A DNA stretch of 64,000 bases. It comes from Rhodobacter maris (lineage in GTDB: Bacteria > Pseudomonadota > Alphaproteobacteria > Rhodobacterales > Rhodobacteraceae). Under the pieces are notes generated by a model, which saw nothing but the letters and a program-made list of their open reading frames with translations, made no database searches and was not told the DNA's origin. Shown in pieces: positions 28,221 to 36,605 of this stretch. The stretch is from positions 496,001-560,000 of the forward strand of contig NZ_OBMT01000001.1 of the NCBI RefSeq assembly GCF_900217815.1, read 5' to 3'. Position 1 is the first letter of the stretch; each line of letters starts with the position of its first letter. A program made the translations under genes and the position numbers.

Positions 28221-29053
28221 CGGCAGCCGAGCGCGGCCTGCGCCGCGCCGACCTGCCCCGCCGCACCGCTGCCCGGAAAGCGCGCGGGCACTTCGGCCAA
28301 CGTCGCGCAGGCTTCGGTCTGCTGGCCAAGCGCGCCCAGCGCCTTGCCCAATTCCAGAAGGTTGTCGGCGGCACGCGGCCCCTCGGGCGCGGCCGAGAAG
28401 GCATCGAGCCAGGCGCGGGCAGCATTGGGCACATCGCCCGCCTTGTTCAGCGCCGCGCCACGCAGATAGCCCGCGTCATCGGTCAGGGGGCCGCCCGGAT
28501 AGGTCGCGGCAAAGGTCTTAAAGAGGTCCGCAGCGGCGCGAAAGTCACCTTGATCGAGCACCCCCTTGGCCCGATCAAAGTCTGCTTGTTCGTTCATTGC
28601 CAGATTACCACCCGAGCCCGCCGCAACGGAACTCGGCGCGGGCGCGGTCACCGCATCCGCCGTGGTCGCCGCGCCGCCCAGGGGTTGCGCCTGCCCGACC
28701 GTCGCCGGATCGCAGCCCTGTTCCATCTCGCAGATCCGGAACTCCAGATCGCCGACCCGGTTCGTGCCGTCTTTCACCACCTGCTCGACCCGGTTCTCGA
28801 GCGCCTCGGTGCGGGAGGTGAGCCGGGTAAGCTCGGCCTCCATCGTATCCATGCGTTGCAGCGCCGAGGCGCCGCCCGCAGCCTGCATCCCCTGCGCGCC
28901 CGAAGCCACAAGCTCGGCGCGCAGGCTCTGCAATTGCCCCGACAACTGCGCGAGTTCCGCGCGGATGTCGGCCAGCGTTTCGGCACCGGCGGGCATGGAC
29001 ATCGCCAGCGCAAGCATCGCCGCTTCCGCGGCCTGTCGCATCCCCCGCCGCAT
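28217..29053 (-). CDS. cpoB: Cell division coordinator CpoB (YbgF)
   Basis: Periplasmic TPR protein that coordinates septal peptidoglycan synthesis with Tol-Pal outer-membrane constriction. The 278-residue protein has a signal peptide (to about MPAGAE, residue 25), an N-terminal coiled coil (LADIRAELAQLSGQLQSLRA and MDTMEAELTRLTSRTEALE), a low-complexity linker, and C-terminal TPR repeats (FDRAKGVLDQGDFRAAADLF, AGYLRGAALNKAGD). It sits 4 bp after pal and overlaps tilS. Confidence 0.92.
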   Translation of the reverse strand: MRRGMRQAAEAAMLALAMSMPAGAETLADIRAELAQLSGQLQSLRAELVASGAQGMQAAGGASALQRMDTMEAELTRLTSRTEALENRVEQVVKDGTNRVGDLEFRICEMEQGCDPATVGQAQPLGGAATTADAVTAPAPSSVAAGSGGNLAMNEQADFDRAKGVLDQGDFRAAADLFKTFAATYPGGPLTDDAGYLRGAALNKAGDVPNAARAWLDAFSAAPEGPRAADNLLELGKALGALGQQTEACATLAEVPARFPGSGAAGQVGAAQAALGCR

Positions 29054-29057
29054 CGGC

Positions 29058-29576
29058 TCAGCTCCCCGCGCCGAGCGAGATCACGGTGACGGCGCGGCGG
29101 TTCTTCGAATAACATTCCTCGCTCGAGCAGACCGCAAGCGGGCGCTCCTTGCCATAGGAAACGGTGCGCAGGCGCGCGCCCGACACCCCTTGCGAGATCA
29201 GATATTCCTGCACTGCGCTGGCGCGACGGGCCCCGAGTGCGAGGTTGTATTCGCGCGTGCCCTGTTCGTCGGCATGACCTTCGACGATCGCGGCATAGTT
29301 CTGATGCGCGTTGAGCCATTGCGCCTGCCCGGAGAGGATCGAGCGGGCTTCATCGGTCAGCGTCGACTGGTCGACGACGAAATGCACGGTGTCGCCCACT
29401 GTGGCGGAGAAATAGGCGGGCGAGTTCGGGTCGTTGATCGAGCCCTGCGAGATCGCGCCGTCGCCGAAGGCGCCGCCCGGATCGACCACGCCGTTCGCGC
29501 CGTTCTTGGAGGGGTTGTTGCAGGCCGCCAGCGCGATCAGCGCAAGGCCCATGGCCGCTTTGGTGACAAGATGCAT
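29058..29576 (-). CDS. pal: Peptidoglycan-associated lipoprotein Pal
   Basis: Outer-membrane lipoprotein that binds peptidoglycan and TolB. The 172-residue protein has signal peptide MHLVTKAAMGLALIALAAC with the lipobox cysteine at 19, and an OmpA-like C-terminal domain (IVEGHADEQGTREYNLALGA, RLRTVSYGKERPL) containing the diaminopimelate-binding Asp/Arg signature. It follows tolB after 65 bp. Confidence 0.96.
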   Translation of the reverse strand: MHLVTKAAMGLALIALAACNNPSKNGANGVVDPGGAFGDGAISQGSINDPNSPAYFSATVGDTVHFVVDQSTLTDEARSILSGQAQWLNAHQNYAAIVEGHADEQGTREYNLALGARRASAVQEYLISQGVSGARLRTVSYGKERPLAVCSSEECYSKNRRAVTVISLGAGS

Positions 29577-29641
29577 GGTTTACCGCCTTTGGTTCATTTG
29601 CCCGTTCGGGTCACAGTATCAGGTTTGTCCGGGGATGGGAA

Positions 29642-30958
29642 TCAGGGCAGAAGCGGGCCCCAGCTCGGGTCCGACGCGCCGCCGACACCCTCGATGGCCT
29701 TCAGGTTCCGCCCCGAAATATCGACCGTGTAGAGCTTCGCGCCGCCCGCGGCGCCGGGGCTCTCGCGGGTGAACATGATCACCCTTCCGTTCGGCGACCA
29801 GGTCGGGCCCTCGTCGAGGAAGGACGCCGTAAGCAGCCGCTCTTCCGAGCCATCGGTGCGCATCACACCGATGAAGAAACGCCCGCCCGCCTGTTTGGTG
29901 AAGGCGATCAGGTCCCCCCGCGGCGACCACACTGGCGTACCGTAGCGCCCCTCGCCGAACGAAATCCGCACCGGCTCCCCGCCGCTTGCGGGCATCACAT
30001 AGATCTGCTGCGTGCCGGAGCGGTCGCTTTCAAACACCACGCGCGAGCCGTCCGGGCTGAAATCGGGCGCGGTCTCGATGGCCGGGGAATTGGTCAGCCG
30101 CTCGGCGCCGCCGCCCGAGACCGACATCCGGTAAAGGTCGGTATTGCCGTTTTGCTCGAGCGAATAGATCACCGAGCCGCCATCGCGCGAGAACCGCGGC
30201 GAGAAGGTCATCGTGCCGGGGGTTTCCGGCAGAAGCTGGCCCGCGGCATTGCCGACATTCATCATCTTGATGCGCGGGAAGCCGGTCTCGAACGTGGTGA
30301 AGAGAATCCGGTCGCCCTGCGGTGCAAAGCGCGGCGCAAGCACGATGGTTGAGCTGTCGGTCAGATAGCTGATATTCGCGCCATCGTAATCCATCACCGC
30401 GAGGCGTTTTTGCCGTTTGTCTTTTGGCCCGGATTCGGAGACGAACACGACCCGGCTGTCAAAATAGCCGCTCTCGCCGGTGATGCGCGCATAGATCACA
30501 TCGGCCACCTTGTGCGCGAGGCGGCGCCAGCTTTGCGGGCTCGCGGCGAGTTGCTGGCCATCGCCGAGTTGCGCGCCGGAATAGATGTCGAAAAGGCGGA
30601 ATTTCACCACCACCTTGCCACCCGAAAGCCCGACCGAGCCGGTGATCAGCGCCTGCGCGTTGATCGCCTGCCAGTCCGGATAGCTCACCGGCGTCTCGAA
30701 GCTCGCGAAGCGCTGGATATGCGCGCTTTCCGGGATCTCGCGGAAGAGCCCGGTGCCCGAAAGGTCGGCCGCGATCACGCGCGTGATGTCCGAGGTGAGC
30801 CCCCCCGCGCCCTCGTTGATGAAGGTCGGCAGCGCATAGGGCAGCGGCTCGATCACCCCTTCGTCGATCTCGATATGCAGCGGCCCCTGCTGCGCCGCCG
30901 CCAGTCCCGTCGTCATCATCAGCGCCGCGACTGCGGCCAATATCCAACGCACCATCAT
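29642..30958 (-). CDS. tolB: Tol-Pal system beta-propeller protein TolB
   Basis: Periplasmic component that cycles between Pal and TolA. The 438-residue protein has a signal peptide (cleavage near LAAAQQ, residue 22), an N-terminal domain with [12 protein letters not shown], and repeated propeller blades ([53 protein letters not shown]). Length is normal. It lies 94 bp after tolA. Confidence 0.96.
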   Translation of the reverse strand: MMVRWILAAVAALMMTTGLAAAQQGPLHIEIDEGVIEPLPYALPTFINEGAGGLTSDITRVIAADLSGTGLFREIPESAHIQRFASFETPVSYPDWQAINAQALITGSVGLSGGKVVVKFRLFDIYSGAQLGDGQQLAASPQSWRRLAHKVADVIYARITGESGYFDSRVVFVSESGPKDKRQKRLAVMDYDGANISYLTDSSTIVLAPRFAPQGDRILFTTFETGFPRIKMMNVGNAAGQLLPETPGTMTFSPRFSRDGGSVIYSLEQNGNTDLYRMSVSGGGAERLTNSPAIETAPDFSPDGSRVVFESDRSGTQQIYVMPASGGEPVRISFGEGRYGTPVWSPRGDLIAFTKQAGGRFFIGVMRTDGSEERLLTASFLDEGPTWSPNGRVIMFTRESPGAAGGAKLYTVDISGRNLKAIEGVGGASDPSWGPLLP

Positions 30959-31052
30959 CCTACCTCGCCGGGCTTTCGCCCCTGTCTAACGTCTGTTCAG
31001 GCCCGCGGTTCATCACAAGCGCCTGAGGCGCCCGTTTTGCCCCGGGGCCGTG

Positions 31053-32279
31053 TCATTTCATCCGCATCTTCGACGGGTCGAAGACGATCTCGATCTGCTG
31101 CCACCAGCCATATTTTTCCGCCGGCAACGGGAAGCCATCGGAGCCGCAGCGAATGATCGCGCGGCGCGCCGCCTCGAAGGCCTGTTTCGCCGCCGCCTCC
31201 GAGCCGCCCGTGTAGCCCGCCATCTTGATCGACGCGCTCACCGGATGGCCGTTTTCCTGCATGTCGACCCGCACCGTGACCGAGGTGCGCATCGCCTCCG
31301 AGGAGAGCGCGCCCACGTTCCAGCAGGCCTTCACATCGACGATCAGCGCTTCCTTCTCGCCCGCCGTCACGGGCGGGCCGTTCTTGGCAATGCCGAGCCC
31401 GCCGGTGCCGGTGCCGCTGTCCTCGGCCATCGCTTCGGCAAGGGCATCAGCCACCGCATCCGAAGACGTGGGTTTCGACGCGGCGGGTTTGGCCGGTTTC
31501 GCCGGTTTGGCGGGCGTTGCCGCCGCCGTCGCGGTTTCGGAGGGCGTGGCCGGTTTCGGCGCATCCGGTTTGGGCGGGGTCGGCTTGGTGCGCGGCCGGG
31601 GCGAGGATTTCGGCGCCGAGGTCGTCGGCTTTTCCTCGGCCTCGGTGGCTTCCGTCACGATCTCGGTGGTCGCCTCGGGGGGCGCTGCCTCTTCTTTCGG
31701 CTCCTCGACCGGCTTTTCGGGCTCGGCGGTCTCCTCGGGTTTCGTCTCGGCCACGGCGGTATCGGAGACTTTCGCATCCGGGGCGGGCGCTTCCGACGGC
31801 GTCGGCGCCACCCGCATCGCGGGTTTCGGGCGTGGCCGGGGCGAGAATTCGGGCGCATCGGTATCTTGCGGCTCTTCGACCGGCGGCATCATCGAGGGCG
31901 GCACTTCCGTCACCTCGGCGGGCGGCGTGGGCTCGGTCAGATCGCTCATGTCGGGCACCGCCTCAGCCTCCGGCGGCGTGGCGGGTTTTTCCGGCGGCAC
32001 CGGCGTTTCCGGCACGGCCTCGGGGGTCGGCTCCTCGGGCGCGGGCGCCTCTTCGGCGGGCACTTCGGGCTGCTCGGGCGGCGCTTCGCCCGCCTTCGGC
32101 GCGGCGGCCTGAAGGGCTGCGAATTCCGCCTCGGAAATCATGCCCGCGGGCTTCACCTCCACCGGTTCGGTTGGGGTGGGCGGAAACAGCCATGTGCCGA
32201 TGAGCGCCCACAGGATCACCGCGGCATGCAGCGCCGCCGAGACCCCCGTGCCGATCTTTTCCGCCCGATCCATGCGCAT
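31053..32279 (-). CDS. tolA: TolA-like envelope protein (TonB-type C-terminus)
   Basis: Links the TolQR motor to Pal/TolB across the periplasm. The 408-residue protein has a cytoplasmic start MRMDRAEKIG, one TM helix near 14-31 (AALHAAVILWALIGTWLF), a long Pro/Glu/Thr/Lys-rich extended region (about 40-300), and a compact C-terminal domain with VDVKACWNVGALSSEA and VRVDMQENGHPVSA, as in TolA/TonB C-domains. The Pro-Glu stalk replaces the Ala/Lys helical stalk of E. coli TolA. It lies 7 bp after tolR. Confidence 0.9.
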   Translation of the reverse strand: MRMDRAEKIGTGVSAALHAAVILWALIGTWLFPPTPTEPVEVKPAGMISEAEFAALQAAAPKAGEAPPEQPEVPAEEAPAPEEPTPEAVPETPVPPEKPATPPEAEAVPDMSDLTEPTPPAEVTEVPPSMMPPVEEPQDTDAPEFSPRPRPKPAMRVAPTPSEAPAPDAKVSDTAVAETKPEETAEPEKPVEEPKEEAAPPEATTEIVTEATEAEEKPTTSAPKSSPRPRTKPTPPKPDAPKPATPSETATAAATPAKPAKPAKPAASKPTSSDAVADALAEAMAEDSGTGTGGLGIAKNGPPVTAGEKEALIVDVKACWNVGALSSEAMRTSVTVRVDMQENGHPVSASIKMAGYTGGSEAAAKQAFEAARRAIIRCGSDGFPLPAEKYGWWQQIEIVFDPSKMRMK

Positions 32280-32286
32280 GATGCGC

Positions 32287-32772
32287 TCAGTTCCCTGCTG
32301 GCGTGTTGCCCGTCAGCGACGGCCCACCCGGGTCGGTGACAAGGATGATGTCATTGAAGCCGCCCGCATTAAGCGCGCCCATCACCTGCACCACGCGGGC
32401 ATATTCGATACCGCCATCGGCGCGCAGATAGACCTTGGTGCTGTCGCGCTCGGCGGCAATCGCCTTGAGCCGGTCGACAAGTTCGCCCTCGGGCACTTCG
32501 GTGTTCATCAAGGAGACCTTGCCATCGACCTGAAGCGAGACCGCAAGCGGCTCTTCCTGTTCGGTCGGCACCGCCTTGGCCGCGGTTTTCGGCAACTCCA
32601 GCGGCACGCCCACCGTCATCATCGGCGCTGCCACCATGAAGATGATCAAGAGCACCAGCATCACGTCGACCATCGGCGTGACGTTGATCTCGGCCATGGC
32701 GGCATGTTTGCCCTTGCCACCCCGGCGGCGCCGCGATCCGCCCCCGCCGCGTTTCATCACCCCCGCGCCCAT
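32287..32772 (-). CDS. tolR: ExbD/TolR family protein
   Basis: Inner-membrane, peptidoglycan-interacting subunit of the TolQR proton motor. The 161-residue protein has a basic start (MKRGGGGSRRRRGGKGK) and one TM helix INVTPMVDVMLVLLIIFMVAAP, with the essential Asp in VDVMLVLLIIF. The periplasmic domain contains VYLRADGGIEYARVVQVMG. It is 3 bp downstream of tolQ. Confidence 0.95.
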   Translation of the reverse strand: MGAGVMKRGGGGSRRRRGGKGKHAAMAEINVTPMVDVMLVLLIIFMVAAPMMTVGVPLELPKTAAKAVPTEQEEPLAVSLQVDGKVSLMNTEVPEGELVDRLKAIAAERDSTKVYLRADGGIEYARVVQVMGALNAGGFNDIILVTDPGGPSLTGNTPAGN

Positions 32773-32775
32773 CGC

Positions 32776-33471
32776 TTACGCGTCCAGTTGGCGCGAGAGG
32801 ATGGTGGAGAATTCGTCGGCAAAAGCCTCGTAGCCCGAGGTGATCTTGTCGGCATCCGACGAGAGCTTGTTATAGGCGACAACCGCCGGAATGGCGGCGA
32901 TGAGGCCGATCGCCGTGGCGACAAGCGCCTCTGAAATGCCGGGCGCCACAACGGCGAGCGAGGTATTTTGCGAGATCGCGATTTCCTCGAAGGCAACCTT
33001 GATCCCCCAGACCGTGCCGAAAAGGCCGATGAAAGGCGCCGTCGAGCCCACTGTGGCGAGGAAGGAAAGGCCCGCGTTCAACCCCTCGCCCTCTTTCGCG
33101 ATCGCCACATCCATCGAGCGCTCGATCCGCGCCTGAGCGCCGGCGATCAGCTCGCCATCGTGGCGGTGGCTGCGGCGCCATTCGAGCATGCCTGCTGCGA
33201 AAATGCGCTGGCTCGCGCCATCGGGCGCCGGGCCGATCTGGTCGAACAGCTCATCAAGCGGCTCTCCCGACCAGAAGGCGCGGTCGAAGGCATCGGCCTC
33301 GAGCCTTGCGGCCCGGAAGGAAATATATTTGCGGATGATGATCGACCAGGACCAGAAACTGGCGAAGGTAAGCACGATCATCACGAGTTTGACGGTCAGC
33401 GAGGCGCGCAGAAAAAGTGCAAGCAAGGAGAAATCCATCTCCTGCGCCATCGCAAGGGTTTGCTGATCCAT
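32776..33471 (-). CDS. tolQ: Tol-Pal system proton channel subunit TolQ
   Basis: Three-TM subunit of the TolQR motor. The 231-residue protein has TM1 near 18-40 (LTVKLVMIVLTFASFWSWSI) and the conserved pair of TM segments TVGSTAPFIGLFGTVWGIK and ATAIGLIAAIPAVVAYNKL. The GTVWGI and AIPA motifs are diagnostic of the MotA/TolQ/ExbB family. It opens the tolQRAB-pal-cpoB transcription unit. The 111 bp between it and ybgC holds no gene but an AT-rich candidate promoter region. Confidence 0.96.
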   Translation of the reverse strand: MDQQTLAMAQEMDFSLLALFLRASLTVKLVMIVLTFASFWSWSIIIRKYISFRAARLEADAFDRAFWSGEPLDELFDQIGPAPDGASQRIFAAGMLEWRRSHRHDGELIAGAQARIERSMDVAIAKEGEGLNAGLSFLATVGSTAPFIGLFGTVWGIKVAFEEIAISQNTSLAVVAPGISEALVATAIGLIAAIPAVVAYNKLSSDADKITSGYEAFADEFSTILSRQLDA

Positions 33472-33582
33472 GGGTCACTGCTCTCATACGGGCCGCGTTT
33501 CGGGCCTCATTAGCAGTGATTCTACCGCATATTGAGGGGGGGCGCCATAACTTCTCCGTCATTTCGGAGCGCGCCCGCCCCT

Positions 33583-33984
33583 TCAGTGCAAAGGCGGGGC
33601 CAGTTTGCGGCGCATCTCGGCCGGAAGGCGTGCCGCCGCTCCGGCTTCCGTCAGGCAGACAATGGTGACAGTGGCGGCAAAAAGCTTCTCTGTCCCGCGC
33701 CAGACCCCTTGTTCCACAATGAAACGCGCGCCCGTCTCGGCGACAAGCTCGGTGCTTACAGTCAGCGCGTCGTCGAATTTCGCGGGTTTGAGATAATCCG
33801 CCTCAACGCGGCGCACGGCAAACACGAGCCCCTGATCACGTTTGAGTGCGACCTGATCGACACCGAGGTCGCGCACCCATTCCGAGCGCCCCCGCTCGAT
33901 GAACTTGAGGTAATTGGCGTAATAGACGATGCCCGCGAGGTCGGTATCCTCGTAGTAAACACGGATCGGGAAGTCGTGGCGCAT
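33583..33984 (-). CDS. ybgC: Tol-Pal-associated acyl-CoA thioesterase YbgC
   Basis: Hot-dog-fold thioesterase. The 133-residue protein has the 4-hydroxybenzoyl-CoA thioesterase motif YYEDTDLAGIVYYANYLKF with the catalytic Asp, then ERGRSEWVRDLG. It hydrolyses short acyl-CoA or acyl-ACP in other bacteria. The ATG overlaps the stop of the upstream 216-residue gene by one base, and tolQ follows 111 bp downstream. Confidence 0.93.
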   Translation of the reverse strand: MRHDFPIRVYYEDTDLAGIVYYANYLKFIERGRSEWVRDLGVDQVALKRDQGLVFAVRRVEADYLKPAKFDDALTVSTELVAETGARFIVEQGVWRGTEKLFAATVTIVCLTEAGAAARLPAEMRRKLAPPLH

Positions 33985-34634
33985 CAGGCTTCTCCCATCG
34001 CGGCAACGCGGGCCGCCAGGCGCAAGGCATGGCTCGGATCGCGCGCCACCGCAGGCAGCACCGGGTCATAGGCGGCGCGGATCACCGCCGCCACATCGGG
34101 GCGCACCACGGCAAGGCCGCGTGCCTGCGCAAGGGGCGCGTGGGCGGCAAAGGCGTTCTCGCCCCAGGTCAGGATCATCTGCACCGCTAGATTGAGCGCA
34201 ATCGTGTCGGCGGGCACTTCGTCGAGCGCCGGGTCCATGCGGATGAAGCAAAAGCAGGCCCGGATCGCCCCCTCGGTATCGAAGCGGAAGGTGCGGTATT
34301 GCCGCGCGCCCGCATCGTCGAGCCGGGCCACAACATCTTGCAGCCCGTCGATCATCTGGTCGAGGTTGGGCACCTCGAGGAGTTCCTGCCAGTCACGGAA
34401 AAAGAAAACCATCAGGTTGGCGCCGATCTCCATGTCGGTCTCGGCCATCCGCGCGCCTGCCATCACCGCAACCGCCTCAATCGCACCCTTGACGGTGGTG
34501 AGCGTCGCCGCATCGACGCCAAAGACGATCGGTACGATCGGTCGCCCCCAGCGCGCGCAGAGATAGGTGCCATCCGCCCCGGTGAAAAGCGATCCAATCT
34601 CTTCGGGCCCCGGCATATCGTTCGGTTCCGTCAT
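33984..34634 (-). CDS. Conserved hypothetical protein upstream of ybgC
   Basis: A 216-residue soluble protein without signal peptide or TM segments. It is rich in hydrophobic beta/alpha stretches (RPIVPIVFGVDAATLTTVKGAI, EIGANLMVFFFRDWQELLE, FRFDTEGAIRACFCFI). The family is not recognised. One-base stop/start overlap with ybgC (TGATG) indicates coupling to the envelope operon. No catalytic motif is apparent. Confidence 0.75.
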   Translation of the reverse strand: MTEPNDMPGPEEIGSLFTGADGTYLCARWGRPIVPIVFGVDAATLTTVKGAIEAVAVMAGARMAETDMEIGANLMVFFFRDWQELLEVPNLDQMIDGLQDVVARLDDAGARQYRTFRFDTEGAIRACFCFIRMDPALDEVPADTIALNLAVQMILTWGENAFAAHAPLAQARGLAVVRPDVAAVIRAAYDPVLPAVARDPSHALRLAARVAAMGEA

Positions 34635-34761
34635 CCGATCCCCCTCTGCTCATGCCAGCCTAGGACATCGGGCCCGGATTGGCAAACCGCTGCGTTCAGA
34701 AAGGCGCCCCGGAGCGCCACCGCGGCCAGCGCGTGGCCCCCATTTCCGTGCCAGACCGGGG

Positions 34762-36330
34762 TCATGCGTTCGCCCGCGGCGCCTCCTGCGCCATGAACGC
34801 CGCCACCGCCGAAATCTCTTCCGCCGTCATCCGCAAGCCCAGCTTCGTGCGCCGCCAGAGCACATCCTCGGCCGTTTGCGCCCATTCGCGCTGGATCAGC
34901 CAGCGCAATTCGGCCTCCGTAAGCCCCGCGCCGAAATCGCGGCCGAGTTCCGGAGCACGTCTGGCCGCCCCGAGCAGATCGAACGCCTCGGTGCCATAGG
35001 CATGGGCCATGCGCAGCGCCCGTGCCTCGCCGAGGAACGGATAGCGGATCCGGAGCCGCTCGGTGAGCGCGCGCGCACCATAGCCAAAAGCGCCCCCCGG
35101 CAAGGGCACGCCCGCGGTCCAGCCCGGTTTCAGCCCCGGGAAATGCGGCGCAAGCCGGTCGAGCGCAGCCTCGGAAAGGCGCCGGTAGGTGGTGATCTTG
35201 CCGCCGTAGATATTGAGCAGAGGGGCGTCATCCGAATCGAGATGAAGCACATAGTCGCGCGATGCCGCGGTGGCCGATTTCGTGCCGTCATCATAAAGCG
35301 GCCGCACCCCGGCAAAACTCCAGACCACATCTTCGGCCGAGATCGGCTGTTCGAGATAGCCATTGGCGAAAGCGATCAGATAATCCCGCTCTGCCTCGGT
35401 GCAAGTGGCCGTCGCGGGGCTCGCCTCGTGCGCGACTTCGGTGGTGCCGATCAGGGTGAAATCCTGCTCGTAGGGCAGAAGAAAAATGATCCGCCCGTCA
35501 CGCCCCTGCAGAAACAGCGCCCGGTCATGCGCGAAAAGCCGCTTCGTGACGATATGCGCGCCGCGCACAAGGCGCACCTTGGCAGGCGACCGGCCATGGA
35601 GAATGCCCGTGAGCACCGCATCCGCCCAGGGCCCGGTGGCATTGACGAGGGCGCGTGCGTGATGCGTGGCGGGGCCGTCAGGCCCCTCGGTGCGGATCTG
35701 CCAGTGATCGGCCAGGCGCGTGGCGCCTACCACCTTTGTGCGGGTCAGCACCTCGGCGCCGCGGGCGGCGGCATCGCGGGCGTTGAGCACGACAAGCCGG
35801 GCATCGTCGACCCAGCCATCGGAATATTCCCAACCTTTGCGGAAACCGGGTTTGAGCCCCCAGCGGATCCTGCCCTTGGTGAGATCGATCCGTTTCGTGC
35901 CGTCAAGGCTGCTCTTGCCGCCGAGATGGTCATAAAGGAAAAGCCCGAGCCGAAGGAGCCACGCGGGGCGGCGCCCCTTCCACCAGGGGGCGACATGCCC
36001 GAGCAGGCGGCTCGTCGGCGTTGCCGTGTCGAACCGCATCTGCGGGTCATAGGGCAGCACGAAGCGCATCGGAAAGGCAATATGCGGCATCGCCTTCAGC
36101 AGAATCTCGCGTTCGGAAAGCGCCTCGCGCACCAGCTTGAACTCGAAATAGTCAAGATAGCGCAGCCCGCCGTGGAAAAGCTTCGAAGAGGCCGAAGACG
36201 TGCCCTGCGCCAGATCCCCCTGTTCGGCGAGCCGCACCTTGAGCCCGCGCCCCGCCGCATCGCGCGCAATGCCGCATCCGTTCACCCCGCCGCCGATCAC
36301 GAACAGATCGACCCGTTCCGGTTCCGCCAT
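34762..36330 (-). CDS. glpD: Glycerol-3-phosphate dehydrogenase (aerobic, FAD)
   Basis: Oxidises glycerol-3-phosphate to dihydroxyacetone phosphate at the inner membrane and feeds electrons to quinone. The 522-residue protein has the N-terminal FAD motif VIGGGVNGCGIARDAAGRGL, SSKLFHGGLRYLDYFEF, TKVVGA, ATGPWAD and the C-terminal DAO_C domain. ATG 36330 follows ggagagg; the open frame continues to 36687 without support. It is divergent from ileS; the 275-bp gap contains only presumed promoters. Confidence 0.95.
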   Translation of the reverse strand: MAEPERVDLFVIGGGVNGCGIARDAAGRGLKVRLAEQGDLAQGTSSASSKLFHGGLRYLDYFEFKLVREALSEREILLKAMPHIAFPMRFVLPYDPQMRFDTATPTSRLLGHVAPWWKGRRPAWLLRLGLFLYDHLGGKSSLDGTKRIDLTKGRIRWGLKPGFRKGWEYSDGWVDDARLVVLNARDAAARGAEVLTRTKVVGATRLADHWQIRTEGPDGPATHHARALVNATGPWADAVLTGILHGRSPAKVRLVRGAHIVTKRLFAHDRALFLQGRDGRIIFLLPYEQDFTLIGTTEVAHEASPATATCTEAERDYLIAFANGYLEQPISAEDVVWSFAGVRPLYDDGTKSATAASRDYVLHLDSDDAPLLNIYGGKITTYRRLSEAALDRLAPHFPGLKPGWTAGVPLPGGAFGYGARALTERLRIRYPFLGEARALRMAHAYGTEAFDLLGAARRAPELGRDFGAGLTEAELRWLIQREWAQTAEDVLWRRTKLGLRMTAEEISAVAAFMAQEAPRANA

Positions 36331-36605
36331 GCGCCTCTCCTTTTTCCCTGGCGGGATCATGGCGCTTTGGCCGCGATTGGCAAGCCGCGGAAACACAATT
36401 TTCCGCGCCGCGGCATGGAGGCCTTGCGCGCCCGCCCCTTCGCGCTTGCCCGGCCCCGCGGCCAAGCCTATAAGGCCGCCATGACCGGGCTTTGCTTCAT
36501 ACATCGAATTACCGGCCCGGCGCTCTGACGCGTCAGGGTTGCCGGGACCACATGAGAGCCAGCCCCGGGCGCATTGGCGCCCCCTCCAGCCTGAATGGAT
36601 ATGAG

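Noticed and set aside
31050-32339. Long plus-strand open frame rich in Arg/Gly opposite tolA
   Set aside because: It is the antisense of the Pro/Glu-rich TolA stalk. GC-rich codons make long mirror frames; no start site or family motif is present.
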